A stretch of 64,000 bases of DNA. It comes from Nectonema munidae. Lineage: Eukaryota > Nematomorpha > Nectonematoida > Nectonematidae. Both the position numbers and the translations under genes were made by a program. Under the pieces are notes generated by a model. The model was not told the origin of the DNA. It did no database searches and saw only the letters and a program-made list of their open reading frames with translations. Each line of letters starts with the position of its first letter. Position 1 is the first letter of the stretch. The stretch is from contig JAUIRK010001035.1 in the NCBI GenBank assembly GCA_030549495.1, positions 897,523 through 961,522 on the forward strand, given 5' to 3'. Shown piece by piece: positions 45,867 to 57,370 of the stretch.

Positions 45867-46119
45867 CCCATTAAGTCCCAATGCTCCCATTTGGGAACAT
45901 AAGTAATTTCATCTTCGTCTGCTTTTTTCAATGAATTTGAAAATAAATCGTCTGCGTTTTTTAGATATCGTCTGATTTCTATGGTACTTAACTCGTTAAC
46001 GACCGGAATAATCAGACGATATCTAATGTAAAGCAGAAGATTTGTATTAAAGAGCCTTGATAAACGCAGACGATTTATTTTTGTAAAGTCAACTATAGTC
46101 GACATTGGGCGTTAACGGG
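45867..46119. mobile_element. Composite of TTAA MITE families B and A, second copy
   Basis: TTAA (45863-45866), then a 129-base family B body (CCCATTAAGTCCCAATGCTC ... GGTACTTAACTCG, 45867-45995), TTAA (45996-45999), then a family A arm (CGACCGGAATAATCAGACGA ... GTCAACTATAGTCGAC) ending GCG-TTAA-CGGG-TTAA (46120-46123). The B|TTAA|A junction is the same as at 41339-41343. The second arm of family A is missing here. Confidence 0.75.
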
Positions 46120-46539
46120 TTAATGGGTAATAACCTTCATTTTTAACCAATTTTCATTTATGACATGTGAGCAAGGAGTTTATACAATGTTTTCCCGCAA
46201 TAATGCAATTACCCCCAATTACCACCGACCACGCTTATCGCGATAAAATGATCAATCCGATTTCTTTACTTGTTAATTCCAGTGATTTTGCACCCATTGC
46301 TGTCCGCCATCCGTCAACTTTATCTTCAGTACAAACATACCATGATTTTCCCTCATTTTTCCTCATTTTAATGTTTTGTTTTTAAGTTTAATGTTTAAAA
46401 AATTGCAAATAATTAAAATTTTAAAAAGAAATAATATTCTCTCCGATTTTTGTGTTTATAAAAAATTAAACAAACTAGAAAAATTTTGAAATAAAATATT
46501 AAAATTTTTTCGCTAGCATCAACTAAACCAGATTATAGA

Positions 46540-47242
46540 ACAACATGAAACGAACAGGACTCACTACAATATGTCTCTTAAACAAGATGAAGAAAAAGAA
46601 ATTTTATCTTTAATTGAGCTAATCTATTTTAAACATTGATTCTTCAAATGTTATGTCTTCTGAAGAATTTATCACCGCCGACAAAACCCAATAAACGTTT
46701 GGAGAACTTACTGACAATGAATTGGTTGAATGTTTAAGACCTACACTCAACCACTCAGATTATGATGCCCTAATATCAGAAATTGAAAGCAAGCAAGGCA
46801 GCCAAGAAAAATGTAAAAGCCGCTTTGAATGTATGCAGAACTTTCTTAGAATGTCGTGAAAACAGCAATGAAGGATATTTACCATTATTAGAAAAAAAGA
46901 ATTAATGTTATTGCTACTTCAAACTTGAAACAAAAAATATATTTGATTTTTTTAAATAAATAAATTTTCATGTAATTTGAAGTAAACTTAAGCAAAGTCT
47001 TTTCTTAAACTATAGAAAATTAACTCCCTCAATTTACCACTACCCTAGATAAAACGCCAATTTTTGTTTGTCCCAGAAATAGGAGTAAAAATTAAGTGTT
47101 CGATTTTTCCTTTTATTATTTTAAATTTTTGATTTACCATAAAATTTATTAAATTATTTATATTTTTTAATAAATAGTTATTTAAAATACATTTAAAAAT
47201 CTTTTAAAACATTCTAATCCGTAAAAAGCGAACCTCTACTAA
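46540..47242 (+). mobile_element. 3' end of a pogo/Tigger-like element
   Basis: Broken plus-strand coding remains between 46600 and 46880 (FGELTDNELVECLRPTLNHS, then YDALISEIESK) resemble the acidic C-terminal part of CENP-B-like/Tigger transposases. The segment ends at 47241 with CGTAAAAAGCGAACCTCTAC-T, whose inverse (AGTAGAGGTTCGC) is a Tigger-type terminal repeat. The 5' part is absent or unrecognisable. Confidence 0.45.
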
Positions 47243-47565
47243 ACCTAGAATAAGGCTTAAAAAAACTCTTGAACATGTGTTATTTTGCAAAAATTTATCT
47301 ACAAAATTACAATGAGAAGGCAGCTTATTATTTTGATTTATAATTTATATAAGTGATATAAAATATTCTCCAATCTGACGGGTGCGACTTGAAACAATTT
47401 ATATACAAATCAAATCTAGGCGATAAAAATTTCCTTTTTAGGTAGAAAATTTGGGAAAAGAAGAAAAATATATCATTTTTTTTAGAAAGAACTCATTATT
47501 AGACCAAACATTTATGAACGATTTGGAGATATGCTAAGATGACTTAATGACATGTCCTATTCTTG

Positions 47566-47680
47566 AAGGTAAAATGTAAAGGTAAAGGTACTGTGGCGTG
47601 TCTTTACCGAGAAGGAACAATTGCAGCCCTCATCTCGAACTATGTACAAAAAAGGTTTGATGATGGATCTAACTCAACAC
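47566..47680 (-). repeat. tRNA-derived SINE, family B, truncated copy
   Basis: The minus strand has GATCCATCATCAAACC, ATAGTTCGAGATGAG, TGCAATTGTTCCTTCTCGGT and the GTACCTTTACCTTTAC end. The promoter half is missing exactly where the MULE begins at 47681. Confidence 0.6.
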
Positions 47681-49348
47681 ATTTTGGCATTGAATGGTAC
47701 CTGGACAAAAAATCCACCGTGGACAAAATCCCTCGTAGGACAAAATCCAACAGGACAAAAGTGCTCGCTGCTTCAAAATGTAAGCAAAAAACATAGTAGT
47801 ATTGGGATTAAAAAAAATCCTAAAATAGTGCAGTCATTTGCTTTAGAAGATAAAATTCTTAACAATGAAAATATTTGAGAAAAATGTAATCTACCAAAAA
47901 AAATTTTATTTAAGGAAAATGTAATTTCTGTAAAAAAAATGTTTGAAGATATTTTTATGAAAATGTTTAAGAAAAATGTACAAAAAAATGTTTTTCCTTT
48001 GGAAACTTTCTCCTACATCATAGAGCTCGCCAAAAGCTTCATGAACAGATTCAGGAGAAATAAAAGCAAGGGCTGCTTTCAATCTCATTTTAAAAGAAAA
48101 ATTATTATTGCGCTGATATTGTTTTTGAAATTTTTTTTGCACAAATAAAAAAAGTAGCCTTTAACATCGGCTTCAGGAAAGTGCAATATCAAAGTATTCA
48201 ACAATGCTCTTGCAAAATCGATGATGGCACAAGCACATAAGCAATTTATCAAGTTTTTTACTTCTTGTATAAATTTGTTATAAGTTACTTGGTTCCTATC
48301 GATCAAAAGTGCATAGATGCATAATCTACCACAGCCTAGTTCGACAAAAATTTCGGGAACTACTTTAAATGCTCCATCGAAGCAAGAAGGAGGATAAATC
48401 CCCTAAAATGTAATATTTTTGGCCGTTCCAAATATCAAAATCCCTTTGCCTTCAAAAGTATAACAATTTTATCATGCTTGCTTGTTTTTACACAGTTTTG
48501 AGATAAAATAAGATCTTGAGGACTTGATGGCGATGGACAAATAGTTTCTCTTTTTGTGCTTAAAGCGCCGACATCTCTTGGTAGAAAATTAATGGAGGGT
48601 GATTTTGCAGCTACCTCGTGTGATGTGGATGCACAAGCTTCAGCGATTATTTGTTCTGTTGGTCCCTCGTGTTTATTGCGAACGTTCTTTAAATTCTTGA
48701 AAATATTTTGCGGCTTCACATTTTGATACTTCTAGTGCGTGTGTATGTATGACTGCATTTCTTCAATGACTTCACATTGCATCACTTTCATTTTTGCTTT
48801 ACTTAATGCTTGAGCTCTCCTTTTTTTCACATCGGTGTGGATACCGCAGCGTTTGACACTTCTTTTTGCATAATGTGAATATAACCTTCACGAAGAAAGT
48901 TCACCTTTCCTTTGTTACTCTTTACAAACTCCATTTTATAAGGTTTCAAATAAAAGGATTTCTAAATGTAAACTTTGTAAGAAGAATGAACTAATTGTGT
49001 GAGCGAAAAAAATATTGCAAATAACTGAAACGCTATTTTAATTAGAAATTCTAAACAGCTAAGACACGGAATTAAGTCTTGTGGGGGATAGAGGTTGAAG
49101 TAGAGTGATCACACTTTGTAAGATTTAGTTGAATTTACTGTGTAAGTTAAAAAAGTGAAAGTTAGCAGCAAAGAAGGAGGATATGAAAAAAGGGAATAAT
49201 TGACTACTTTTTTAAAAAGATATTTTTTAATAATCGAATTAATAATGTGACTTTTTGCATTTATTTTCATGCAGGGATGACTTTAAATTTTCCGGGGGGG
49301 GGGGGGGGGGTTGTCATCGGTGGATTTTGTCCTAGTACCAAGCCAAAT
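47681..49348 (-). mobile_element. Mutator-like element (MULE) with FLYWCH-like and MULE-transposase remains
   Basis: Inverted ends: ATTTTGGCATTGAAT-GGTACCTGGACAAA...ATCCACCG at the left, and the inverse of CGGTGGATTTTGTCC-TAGTACCAAGCCAAAT at the right. The minus strand carries MEFVKSNKGKVNFLREGYIH from about 48935 (FLYWCH-like start), then EACASTSHEVAAKSPSINFL, and the MULE catalytic region: LLIDRNQVTYNKFIQEVKNL at about 48310, IIDFARALLNTLILHFPEAD (family: DFExAxxNAxxxxFPxAxxxGC), and YFFYLCKKNFKNNI. Several frame changes; Asp is kept in the IIDF position but the motif lacks the Glu of DFE. About 1.67 kb. Confidence 0.7.
49294..49310. repeat. Poly-G tract (17 G) just inside the MULE right end
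   Basis: Uninterrupted G run immediately before TTGTCATCGGTGGATTTTGT of the MULE terminal repeat. Confidence 0.8.
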
Positions 49349-51008
49349 ACTTAGACGCCTTTGCACACTCTCCCAATATTATTGGCTTATAATGTACGAG
49401 CACATATCTATGAAAGAATAGAAGTTACCTTATCTAAACGAATCACAACGTTTTCAGTACTAAAGTAAAAAAAGGCTAATTCAGTTGCATTGACAATCAA
49501 AATTATCATAAAAAAATTTTTTTTTACCGAAATAATCTGATCATAAGAAAACAAATTAAAAATAATGCACTCGATTTCAATGTTATCATATATTTAGAAA
49601 GAATTGTTTACCTTGTAAGTTGAAAAACCGAAATAAGCTTAAATCTTAGAACTTTTGGGAAATTTTTTCTAAAAATAATGTAATGTATCTCAATGATTTT
49701 AACTAGTTAGAATTAACAATAAAAATCCAAATAAAATTAAAAATTAAAAATTATTTTGCGTTCTAAATATTTCAAAAGATTGAAATACATCGAATTTTTT
49801 AAATTGTTTGAAAAAAATAAGATTTGGAAAAGTTTAAAGAAGACTTTCGCTCATCTTGGTTTCTTCAACGTATAAATAAAACGAATAATAAAAAGTAAAA
49901 AAACTTTTACTTTTCATTTTAAACCAATGTGTTCTTTACATATTACTTCAAATTATTTCTGTTTATTTCACATTATTCATTCAGTATAAAATATAAATTT
50001 GTTTGATGAATTCCGGTATGAGATTAAGTGTTCGGTCCCTTTAAAATAAAAACCTAGTCAATCAATCAGACAGCTTCCATCAATGTGATTACTAAGAGTT
50101 CATGTGTTAATAAGCACACATTAAATACTTGAAAAGCGGGCTTTGAAAATTGGCAAAAAAATTTGTTGTTTAGCCGAATCGCTAAGCAAATAAAAATCCA
50201 AGCGATGGGGTTAGTCAATGTACTCATTTTTTATTTAATTTTAAAATTTGACTTTATTAAGTGAAATTAATTTTTTTCCCATTTAAGTCCAATGTTTCTA
50301 GAAAGGCAGACGATAGCTTTTTCATTGCAATTAATAAGAATTTGCAAAATCACCCGCTTTTCATTAGCATAAATGGGGTAATGTGTAAATTAGATGGTTC
50401 CCAGGTGTTATGGTGAATAAAATTCCAGCATCATATAAGAATCAGTTTCTGGATTTTTTGAGGCATTCCATCAAATATTGAAAAAGCGGAAAAAAGTAGG
50501 AATAAAAATTGATAATCTACGTCCAATCTCAATCACCATCTTTCATATATTGAAAATGAACTGTGCTTCTGTATTTTTTATGCTTCATTCAATATACCAG
50601 TTAAATATCAATCTCAACATGGGAGAGATATCTTGAAGAACGCCGCGAACATATTATAGGTGTAAATCCTCTCAAAAATTCTTACCTCGAAAACTTCTAT
50701 CCCGAATATGCTAATTTCAAAGAATGTTCAAGTTTCCGAGCTTTGGCTTCACAATGTTTATCAAGAATAAAAGACAATTTTTTGTTTTATAAAAATATTT
50801 AAATTGTTCAATATGGCTACACTGCATTTTATAGCAGGCAATTGGCATCATTAGTCGTATGTCATGGTCGAAATATACAGTAACATTTTCGTTTGCGTGA
50901 AGAATAACAAAAATAATCAAGTGTGTCTGGAGAAAGCATATAGTGATTGTGAATTGAAAGCGAGTTATGATCTCAGGAAGATGAGTTGAGCTGACTAGCA
51001 TGAAAATA
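49349..51008. other. AT-rich intergenic DNA, nothing assigned
   Basis: No gene supported. Around 50430-50700 the base composition is somewhat less biased, but no frame has a recognisable motif. Confidence 0.35.
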
Positions 51009-51250
51009 CATATGGGTAATATGGGAGATGTTCATTAGAGTGACAAATCAAAACAGTGACATCATTTGTCACTCTTAAAATAGCGATTAAAAGAGTAACA
51101 AATCAAAAGAGTGACATAATTTGTCACTCTTAAAATAGCGACAAATCAAAAGAGTTTTTTATGTAAAGATAGGCAGGTAAGTAAAACTTTTGAATTTTTG
51201 TATATTTTGTCACTCTTTTGTCATGTCACTCTTTTGATAATAACCCATAT
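51009..51250. mobile_element. Foldback element built from GAGTGACA units
   Basis: The left edge ATATGGGTAAT and right edge ATAACCCATAT are inverted. Inside, GAGTGACAAATCAAAAGAGT...TTTGTCACTCTTAAAATAGC is tandemly repeated with a period of about 67 bases, and each unit is itself palindromic (GAGTGACA...TTTGTCACTC). The right arm has TTTTGTCATGTCACTCTTTT. Confidence 0.6.
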
Positions 51251-51964
51251 CGTTTATTTTTAACTATAACAAGTATTACATTATTTTTTATCTTGAAATG
51301 AAATGAATATTGAGCAAAAAATGGGAAGTTTTATCTAGTAAAAAATGTAAATATCATGTTCATCACACAAAATTTGCAAAATATTAAACAGATTAAAAAT
51401 CAGTTCTTCATTGTTAATATGCTCAAATATAAATAGCATGTAAACATAAAATATGGTTCTACTTCGAGGCAAAAATTTAGATAACCAGAAGTTTATTCGC
51501 AGTCCCTCCAAATTCGAGATAGCGAACTCAATATGAATGTTTAACCTTTTCCGAAACTATGTCCCTATTTTATTAAGAGGTTGTTCTTTCCAAACCTTTT
51601 TCATATATTTCACATTTTCTCTCATTTCTTTCTTTCTACTCTTTTCTAAACAAGTGATATATCTGTCTTGCCCACTTTTTCGTGTTCTTTACGATTTAGC
51701 TTTCCGAGTTCTTTGTTCCTTTTTTCAAGGTAGAACTCTCAGTCATCAATCATTTTTCCAAAGCTTCATACCCTTTGAATCTTCGATGCTTAAATTAGAC
51801 ATTTTTATATCCTATTTAATTCTATTGCTAATGATGAAGGATTTCAAATGGCCAGTAGTCTTACAAAAAAGTAATCCAACCCTTCTTGAATCGAGAGAGC
51901 GTATTAGTGTTTCAATTATTATTTCGACAAAAGGAAACCTTTAACTTCAAAAGTTAAATTTTTC

Positions 51965-52097
51965 GGGGCGTGAGTAAGGTTGGTTAGGTACTGGGTTTCG
52001 ATAACTCAAGGTCTTGGGTTCGAGCCCCCATCAAGCCACTTTCTCATAGTTCGATACAAGCGGCCCAAATTGTGCCTTCTCGATGAAAACACTCCAC
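51965..52097 (+). repeat. tRNA-derived SINE, family B, best copy
   Basis: GGGCGTGAGTAAGGTTGGTT-AGGTACTGG (box A region), AAGGTCTTGGGTTCGAGCCC (box B), CCATCAAGCC, then ATAGTTCGATACAAGCGGCC, TGTGCCTTCTCGATGAAAAC and ACTCC. The promoter boxes look intact, so it serves as the reference for the other copies. Confidence 0.8.
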
Positions 52098-53380
52098 AAA
52101 AAAAAGTATATAAGAATTACTCCCAAAGATTGATAAAATCAAGAGTAATTCAAGGATTTTATTATTTTTAAATAATTTTCAGGACAACATAGAAAAAATA
52201 TATTCTTGTTAATTAAGGATTTTTCCACTTAAAAACTAAATAAAATATCGACATCCCCTCAGATGAGCGCCCTTGGGTGAAGTTAGTTAATGTATGACAA
52301 ATTATAAGGAATGTGTAATGAGTGAAATGGTATATAGAAACTTTTTATTTCAAAAATTCATGTGCCAACAAAACGAAAACGAATTATAGCTGCTTATGGA
52401 TCTAATGGGGATTGAAGGACTTCAGGGAATGGACTTGAAGTTAGAAGTGGTGATGGTAGTCGTCGCTCAAAATTAACCAATTAGCAGGTGAATAAAGGTG
52501 ATTAATTCGCCGTAACGGAAGGGTAATTCACCGGTTAATTAATCCAACTCGCAAAACCTTTAGCAAATCAAAATAATTTTACATACATAAATACTCCTAA
52601 ACTATTATTATAATACAATGTATTATACTTTTTTTAAAACGGCATTACATAACTTTATTTTCATGTTCTGTTACTTGTAATTATGTTCTAATAAAATTAC
52701 GCTTGATTTTTTTCCTTTTCCTGTATATCTATGGACACCAAATTTGGCAAAATTCAGCCGGTTATCTATCGGTTAAAATACATTAGGCACTGAATTATAA
52801 AAAAAACACGGCTATTTAGCATCACTAGTTTATAGGCGTTTAAAAATACGAACAGACACACTCTTTTACTGAAGTTTAATTCATGTTTCGAAGAAAACTA
52901 ATAGGAAAATTTATATATTCGATTTGAAGCAGAAGTAACTAATACTTCAAAAAATAAAGTTAAAAGGAACAATTTTAAATTTCATTCTTTAAACATGTGA
53001 GGAAGAACAATAAAAGGCAATAAAATAAGCTGCTGTTGCAAGGAATGTTTTGAAGCTTATAATGTATATCATGTACATGTGTGCTTAACCGCAGATAACG
53101 CTTCATGTTACTCAAAAATCGAGTTTTGACTTCCAAATTTTGAGTCTTGGGCAATATAATAGCACGCTATTAGATCCAATGGAAAGCATTTGATCTATTA
53201 TGAAAATTATAGGCTTACCTTCTCCCTCTTTCTGTTCTTAGGAATGTAAATTATAATATCTCATATGAAAGTAGTTTTTATTTTACTTTATATATATATA
53301 TATATCTCATAACCTGTACGGTTGAACGCTGGTAGTCAACTTGAGTGTTATCTCCAACCTGTATACTACGATGATTCATC
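52098..53380. other. AT-rich intergenic DNA, nothing assigned
   Basis: No gene supported. A TA microsatellite lies near 53288-53305. Confidence 0.35.
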
Positions 53381-53387
53381 TCCAACC

Positions 53388-53710
53388 TGTCAGTTCATAT
53401 TTTGCTAGATGTAAGATTTGATATACCTCATTCGGGGAGACGATGTTAAATAAGTCATTACCTATATTTTTGTAATTTTTTCACCATATTAAATGATATA
53501 TTTGTCAAATAATCAAAATAAAATTTTGTAATCAAAGAAATGAAAAATATTCTTTAAAAAATCAAAAAATATAAAACTTTCTGTTCATATTTTCCTACCT
53601 CATACGATGTTACAAAAGTTATTACCTATATTTTGCAATTTGCACGATTTTAAATAATATAATTTTCAAATAATAATCAAAGAATCGAAAAATGTTCAAA
53701 TAAAAAAATA
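53388..53710. repeat. Imperfect two-unit tandem duplication
   Basis: The block GTTCATATTTT...ACCTCAT...GATGTTA...TTATTACCTATATTTT...AAATAAT(C)AA...AATCAAAGAAATGAAAAAT from 53394 is repeated, shortened and diverged, from 53583. Confidence 0.5.
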
Positions 53711-53944
53711 TTTATTCTTTTTAAATATATCGTTGGCTCCCCTTACTTTTAGTTTCGTATATGCATAAATTGATAAAAATTAATTATTAAAGACTAGGTT
53801 TATCTTTCTATTCTAAAATAGAAATAAAATATTTTTGAAATGTGGCTTTCAATATGTATGTAAAATATTTTTGGAAAATTTTTATTTTAAGTATGTTTTT
53901 TCCAATTATTTTATTTTACGATTTATACATTAAAATATATAATA

Positions 53945-53984
53945 AGGTCTGGCAAGTTGTATCCCCGGTGGTTTTGCCAGACCT
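53945..53984. repeat. Perfect 11-bp hairpin, AGGTCTGGCAA / TTGCCAGACCT
   Basis: GC-rich stem with an 18-base loop (GTTGTATCCCCGGTGGTT) in an otherwise AT-rich stretch. No known RNA recognised. Confidence 0.7.
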
Positions 53985-54302
53985 CTGATATTTGATTTCC
54001 ATAAATATTTTTTGATTTATCCAATGATAAAGCTGAAATACCAATTTTTGTCTAATTTTCAAGTTTATTATAACATACAAAATAATTTCCCAAATTAAGA
54101 ATATACTTCGTAAAAAAAGGAATGATTTTAAAGGAGCAAATTAATTATACCTTGCAAAATAATGAAGTAATCGATGTTTGAAGGAAGAGTAGAAAAGTAT
54201 TATTTTAACGAGATAATAATAAATAACAGTATTGAAAAGGAATTATGATGCTTATTAGAGAGGTTAACTATAAACATTGAAGGGTAGAAAAAAGAAAATA
54301 TA

Positions 54303-54308
54303 TTTATT
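54303..54308 (-). promoter_or_regulatory. Candidate poly(A) signal of AP3M
   Basis: AATAAA on the minus strand, about 165 bases past the AP3M stop codon. Only plausible, because such words are common here. Confidence 0.35.
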
Positions 54309-54472
54309 TTCATGAATTAAATAATTTACAATTACAAATTAGCATTTTTGGAAAGATTCATCAAGACAGTAAAATACCAGTTTGTGCGTTTGTACAGGCG
54401 CGTTGTTTTTCGAAAAAGCAAATAAAACTTCAAAATAAGAATAATTTGTATAGAAACTTCGAGAATCTCATC

Positions 54473-55774
54473 TTACGTCCTGATTTCATAGCGATCAGCT
54501 TTAGTAACATATTTCACTCCCTTGAACGGTTTGTAGCTTTCCCCAAATAAGTCTAAGCGACTCACTTTAAGGCCAGAGAGAGTAAATTGAGGAATATTAA
54601 ATTTGACTGATATGATGGGTCGGTTTAAAGAAGAAGATATTTCTCGTGAAATCACAACATGTCCTTTAAGAGTAGCGACATCACGTTGACTTTCAAATCT
54701 TCCAATACTCCATATCAAAACTTGAGTAGTATTGTTGAAAGAATACTTACTTCCAAAAAAGTCGCTTTTAAAATTTACATTTTTAACATTTTCAGGCATG
54801 TTGATCACAACTTCTATGTTCTCAATGCATTTAGCCATAAGCTGCTTTGGGGAAACGCTTACGTCAAGATTAACCAGGTTAGAAGAGTGAACAGAATAAC
54901 GTGTCTGTAGCAAAGATGAAAAATTGTGTTGAACGTGTATTGGCAAGCAAGATATATTTTGAGGAATGATACGATAGGAGAGGAGATAAAAGAAACCGTC
55001 GGGCGGGATAAAGGAAACTATTTGATCATTCAACCATCGTTTCAAGCGAACACAGGGGTGGAATGAAACACATTCAAGAAGAGAACGAGAATTAACAAAG
55101 GACAGCGAAAGATCTGGCATACCACTAAGCTTGATAGAACAGCGCATATTACCTTTGATTTCTGAGAAGATAGGCGAACCATATTTATCGATGATAGCAG
55201 TAACTTTTTCCATAATGTCAAAATAGGCTTCATTATTTGTATATTTTATGCCAGTTTTACGCCATGGAACGCGGGAGAGCTGAGCGTCGGGAAGCTGAGA
55301 AGCTATGTTATTAGACTTACCTGTAACCGAGCTCGCGATATTACGTAATACACTAGGGGGCTTTATCATGTCTTTTAGGATATTAGCTTCGGTTATCAAA
55401 GGAAAGCCAGAATTATCTAACATCTCATCAAGAATTTCATAAATCAACACAACGTTATCCCTAATGATCGATTCTGAACAGGTGCCATTGAAGTAATTGG
55501 CGATAGTAAAGATAATTCTTTCTAAAAATTCTGCGACAAAAAAGGGGGAACATTCAGAACTGAGAACAGCTATAAAGTAGAGAGAGTGTTTATAGACGAT
55601 GAACAAAAAATGTCGAGGCGTCACTATGATGGGCGGCGTATCTTCGTGTGCTTTCAACCCATTCTTGGCTTCAAAGAACGAAGTACATACATTTCGAGAT
55701 ATAGCAGCTTTATAGTGCTTCTCCAAAAAAATTTCATCGTGATTATTGATGATAAATATGCTATCAACAACCAT
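54473..55774 (-). CDS. AP3M: AP-3 adaptor complex subunit mu
   Basis: 433 residues, from ATG at 55774, without interruption. The N-terminal longin domain (about 1-140) starts MVVDSIFIINNHDEIFLEKH and contains DNVVLIYEILDEMLDNSGFP then LITEANILKDMIKPPSVLRN, close to human AP3M1 (DNVVIVYELLEEMLDNGFPLATESNILKELIKPPTILR). The mu-homology domain begins VPWRKTGIKYTNNEAYFDIM and includes KLSGMPDLSLSF, SFHPCVRLKRW, SFIPPDGFF and the end YKPFKGVKYVTKADRYEIRT, typical of mu3. Length matches the human protein (418). AP-3 sorts cargo from endosomes to lysosomes and lysosome-related organelles by reading tyrosine signals through this subunit. No introns are visible, unlike the neighbouring spliced genes. 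Confidence 0.96.
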   Translation of the reverse strand: MVVDSIFIINNHDEIFLEKHYKAAISRNVCTSFFEAKNGLKAHEDTPPIIVTPRHFLFIVYKHSLYFIAVLSSECSPFFVAEFLERIIFTIANYFNGTCSESIIRDNVVLIYEILDEMLDNSGFPLITEANILKDMIKPPSVLRNIASSVTGKSNNIASQLPDAQLSRVPWRKTGIKYTNNEAYFDIMEKVTAIIDKYGSPIFSEIKGNMRCSIKLSGMPDLSLSFVNSRSLLECVSFHPCVRLKRWLNDQIVSFIPPDGFFYLLSYRIIPQNISCLPIHVQHNFSSLLQTRYSVHSSNLVNLDVSVSPKQLMAKCIENIEVVINMPENVKNVNFKSDFFGSKYSFNNTTQVLIWSIGRFESQRDVATLKGHVVISREISSSLNRPIISVKFNIPQFTLSGLKVSRLDLFGESYKPFKGVKYVTKADRYEIRT

Positions 55775-56375
55775 TTTTATGACATAATTCTAAATTCAAA
55801 TTTATTGGAAATAACGTATCCTAGGAAAAAAATAAATATTTGATTAGTCAAATTAGTATATACCATGATACAATCAATGATCAAAGAGGAAAACGAAGAG
55901 TCGCGTGAATAGGTGCCGTCGTTATCTCATTTTGGAGGGAATAAATGCGTTTAACTCGACAATAAAATCCAAATAATGTTCAAATAACTATCATAATTAT
56001 TTCAAGCATTTAGAATCTTCGAAGCAAAATTTATAAATTTAGGAATGGAAAAACATAATGGATTCAATAGGAATATAATATTCACACATACACAAAATAA
56101 TAGGAAAGCCAAAAGCGATGCTTGATCGTAATATTTAGAAGTATTTTACGAAGGCATTTTTGGTTTTATTTTTCAACTATTCTTTCAATACTCTTATCAT
56201 TCCTCCTTTTTCGGAAATGTAATTATTCTTCCCAATTTATTAATTCAAATTAAATATAAATTTTAAGGTAATATCTTTTTGATTTTTTTTAGTTTTCTCC
56301 TTTTTTATTTATTTAGGGAAATTTAACTACCACTACTTTTTTGTCTGGCTGATTAACTTTTTCAATAGAGTCCTA
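55775..56375. other. Region upstream of AP3M, nothing assigned
   Basis: Holds the AP3M promoter if the gene starts here. No distinct motif stands out. Confidence 0.3.
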
Positions 56376-56379
56376 TTAA

Positions 56380-56488
56380 CCGATTTTAGTTAGCGCAAAG
56401 CAGACGATTTTGACTAATCCCTATTTAATTCCATTGGAAATTCGAGTTCGTTTGAAACTCCTCTACAAAAACAAGAACCTAAAATGGG
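56380..56488. mobile_element. TTAA MITE, family C (109 bp)
   Basis: CCGATTTTAGTTAGCGCAAA...ACCTAAAATGGG between TTAA at 56376-56379 and 56489-56492. Short inverted ends (CC-ATTTTAG / CTAAAATGGG) and a GCAGACGATTTTGACT core. A diverged copy is at 39217-39324. Confidence 0.75.
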
Positions 56489-57136
56489 TTAAGAAGGCAT
56501 TTATTATAAAATAGTATATTTTATTCTGAATACTACTATATTCCTAAAATCATAAATTTTACGCAAAAAAATGAAGAGCTGGTTAAAGAAAGCTATGTGC
56601 AAACACAAAAATGAATTTGTGAGCACAAATGAGAGAACTAAAACCAATGTGCGCCTTTTGTTATGAAATATTACACAGACCAATACATTAATTTTTATTG
56701 ATGACAAATTAAGACTTATTTTAGGCATATTTAGGTAGCACAATTTAAAAATAACTAGCCTGCATAAAATTATAATTCCATTATTGAATTTCATCTTAGG
56801 AGGGTGCGCAAAATAATTATTTTGGTGTAAGTAGTCCGTGGGATAAAAAGTTGGGAAATAACTTATCCAGTTACTTATAAAGATGCTCGATATTATTGTT
56901 CGAAGATTTTAATGAATATGAAACATTGTTGTCGTGTTTATTATTAGATCCCCGCGCCGGTTCTAAAAATTTGTCCGCAATCGCCTCGCCCCGATATTTA
57001 TTATTTTGCATCCGCCGTGCACTCCAATAAAAAAGCACCGGCTTAAAAAAAAGCACCCAATCAGAAAGTTTGATTTTAAACGCGAAACAGCCCAACTTAA
57101 CACACAACTAAATTTATTTATTATAAAATTTAAATC

Positions 57137-57370
57137 ATGGTTCTTCAACCTTTTTAAGATACGGGCCCAAAATTAAATTGAAATTAACTCTAGGCCCTAA
57201 AAATTTGATTTAAGGGTAAAACTATACAATATATAAAATTAGAAGAATCACAATAGTTTACTTTTAGAATTTCAAAAATTTTAACTTTTCAAGTTTGATG
57301 ACAACTAATCGGATCAAAAACGTTTTTCTAAAGGCCCAAAATGAGCCCTGGGCCTTGGCTTAAATGAGCT
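57137..57370. mobile_element. hAT-like end fragment
   Basis: ATGGTTCTTCAACCTTTTTA followed by ATACGGGCCCAAAA resembles the CAGTGGTTCTCAACCTTTTT ends of hAT elements. GGCCCAAAATGAGCCCTGGG at about 57332 may be the inner part of the other end. The right terminus is not clear. Confidence 0.35.

Noticed and set aside
51537-51944. 135-codon plus-strand frame
   Set aside because: Phe/Leu/Ser-rich, as expected from T-rich DNA. No domain or signal recognised.
51965-52040. Possible tRNA gene
   Set aside because: Pol III boxes are present, but the same sequence with a common tail occurs in several copies, so it is SINE family B.
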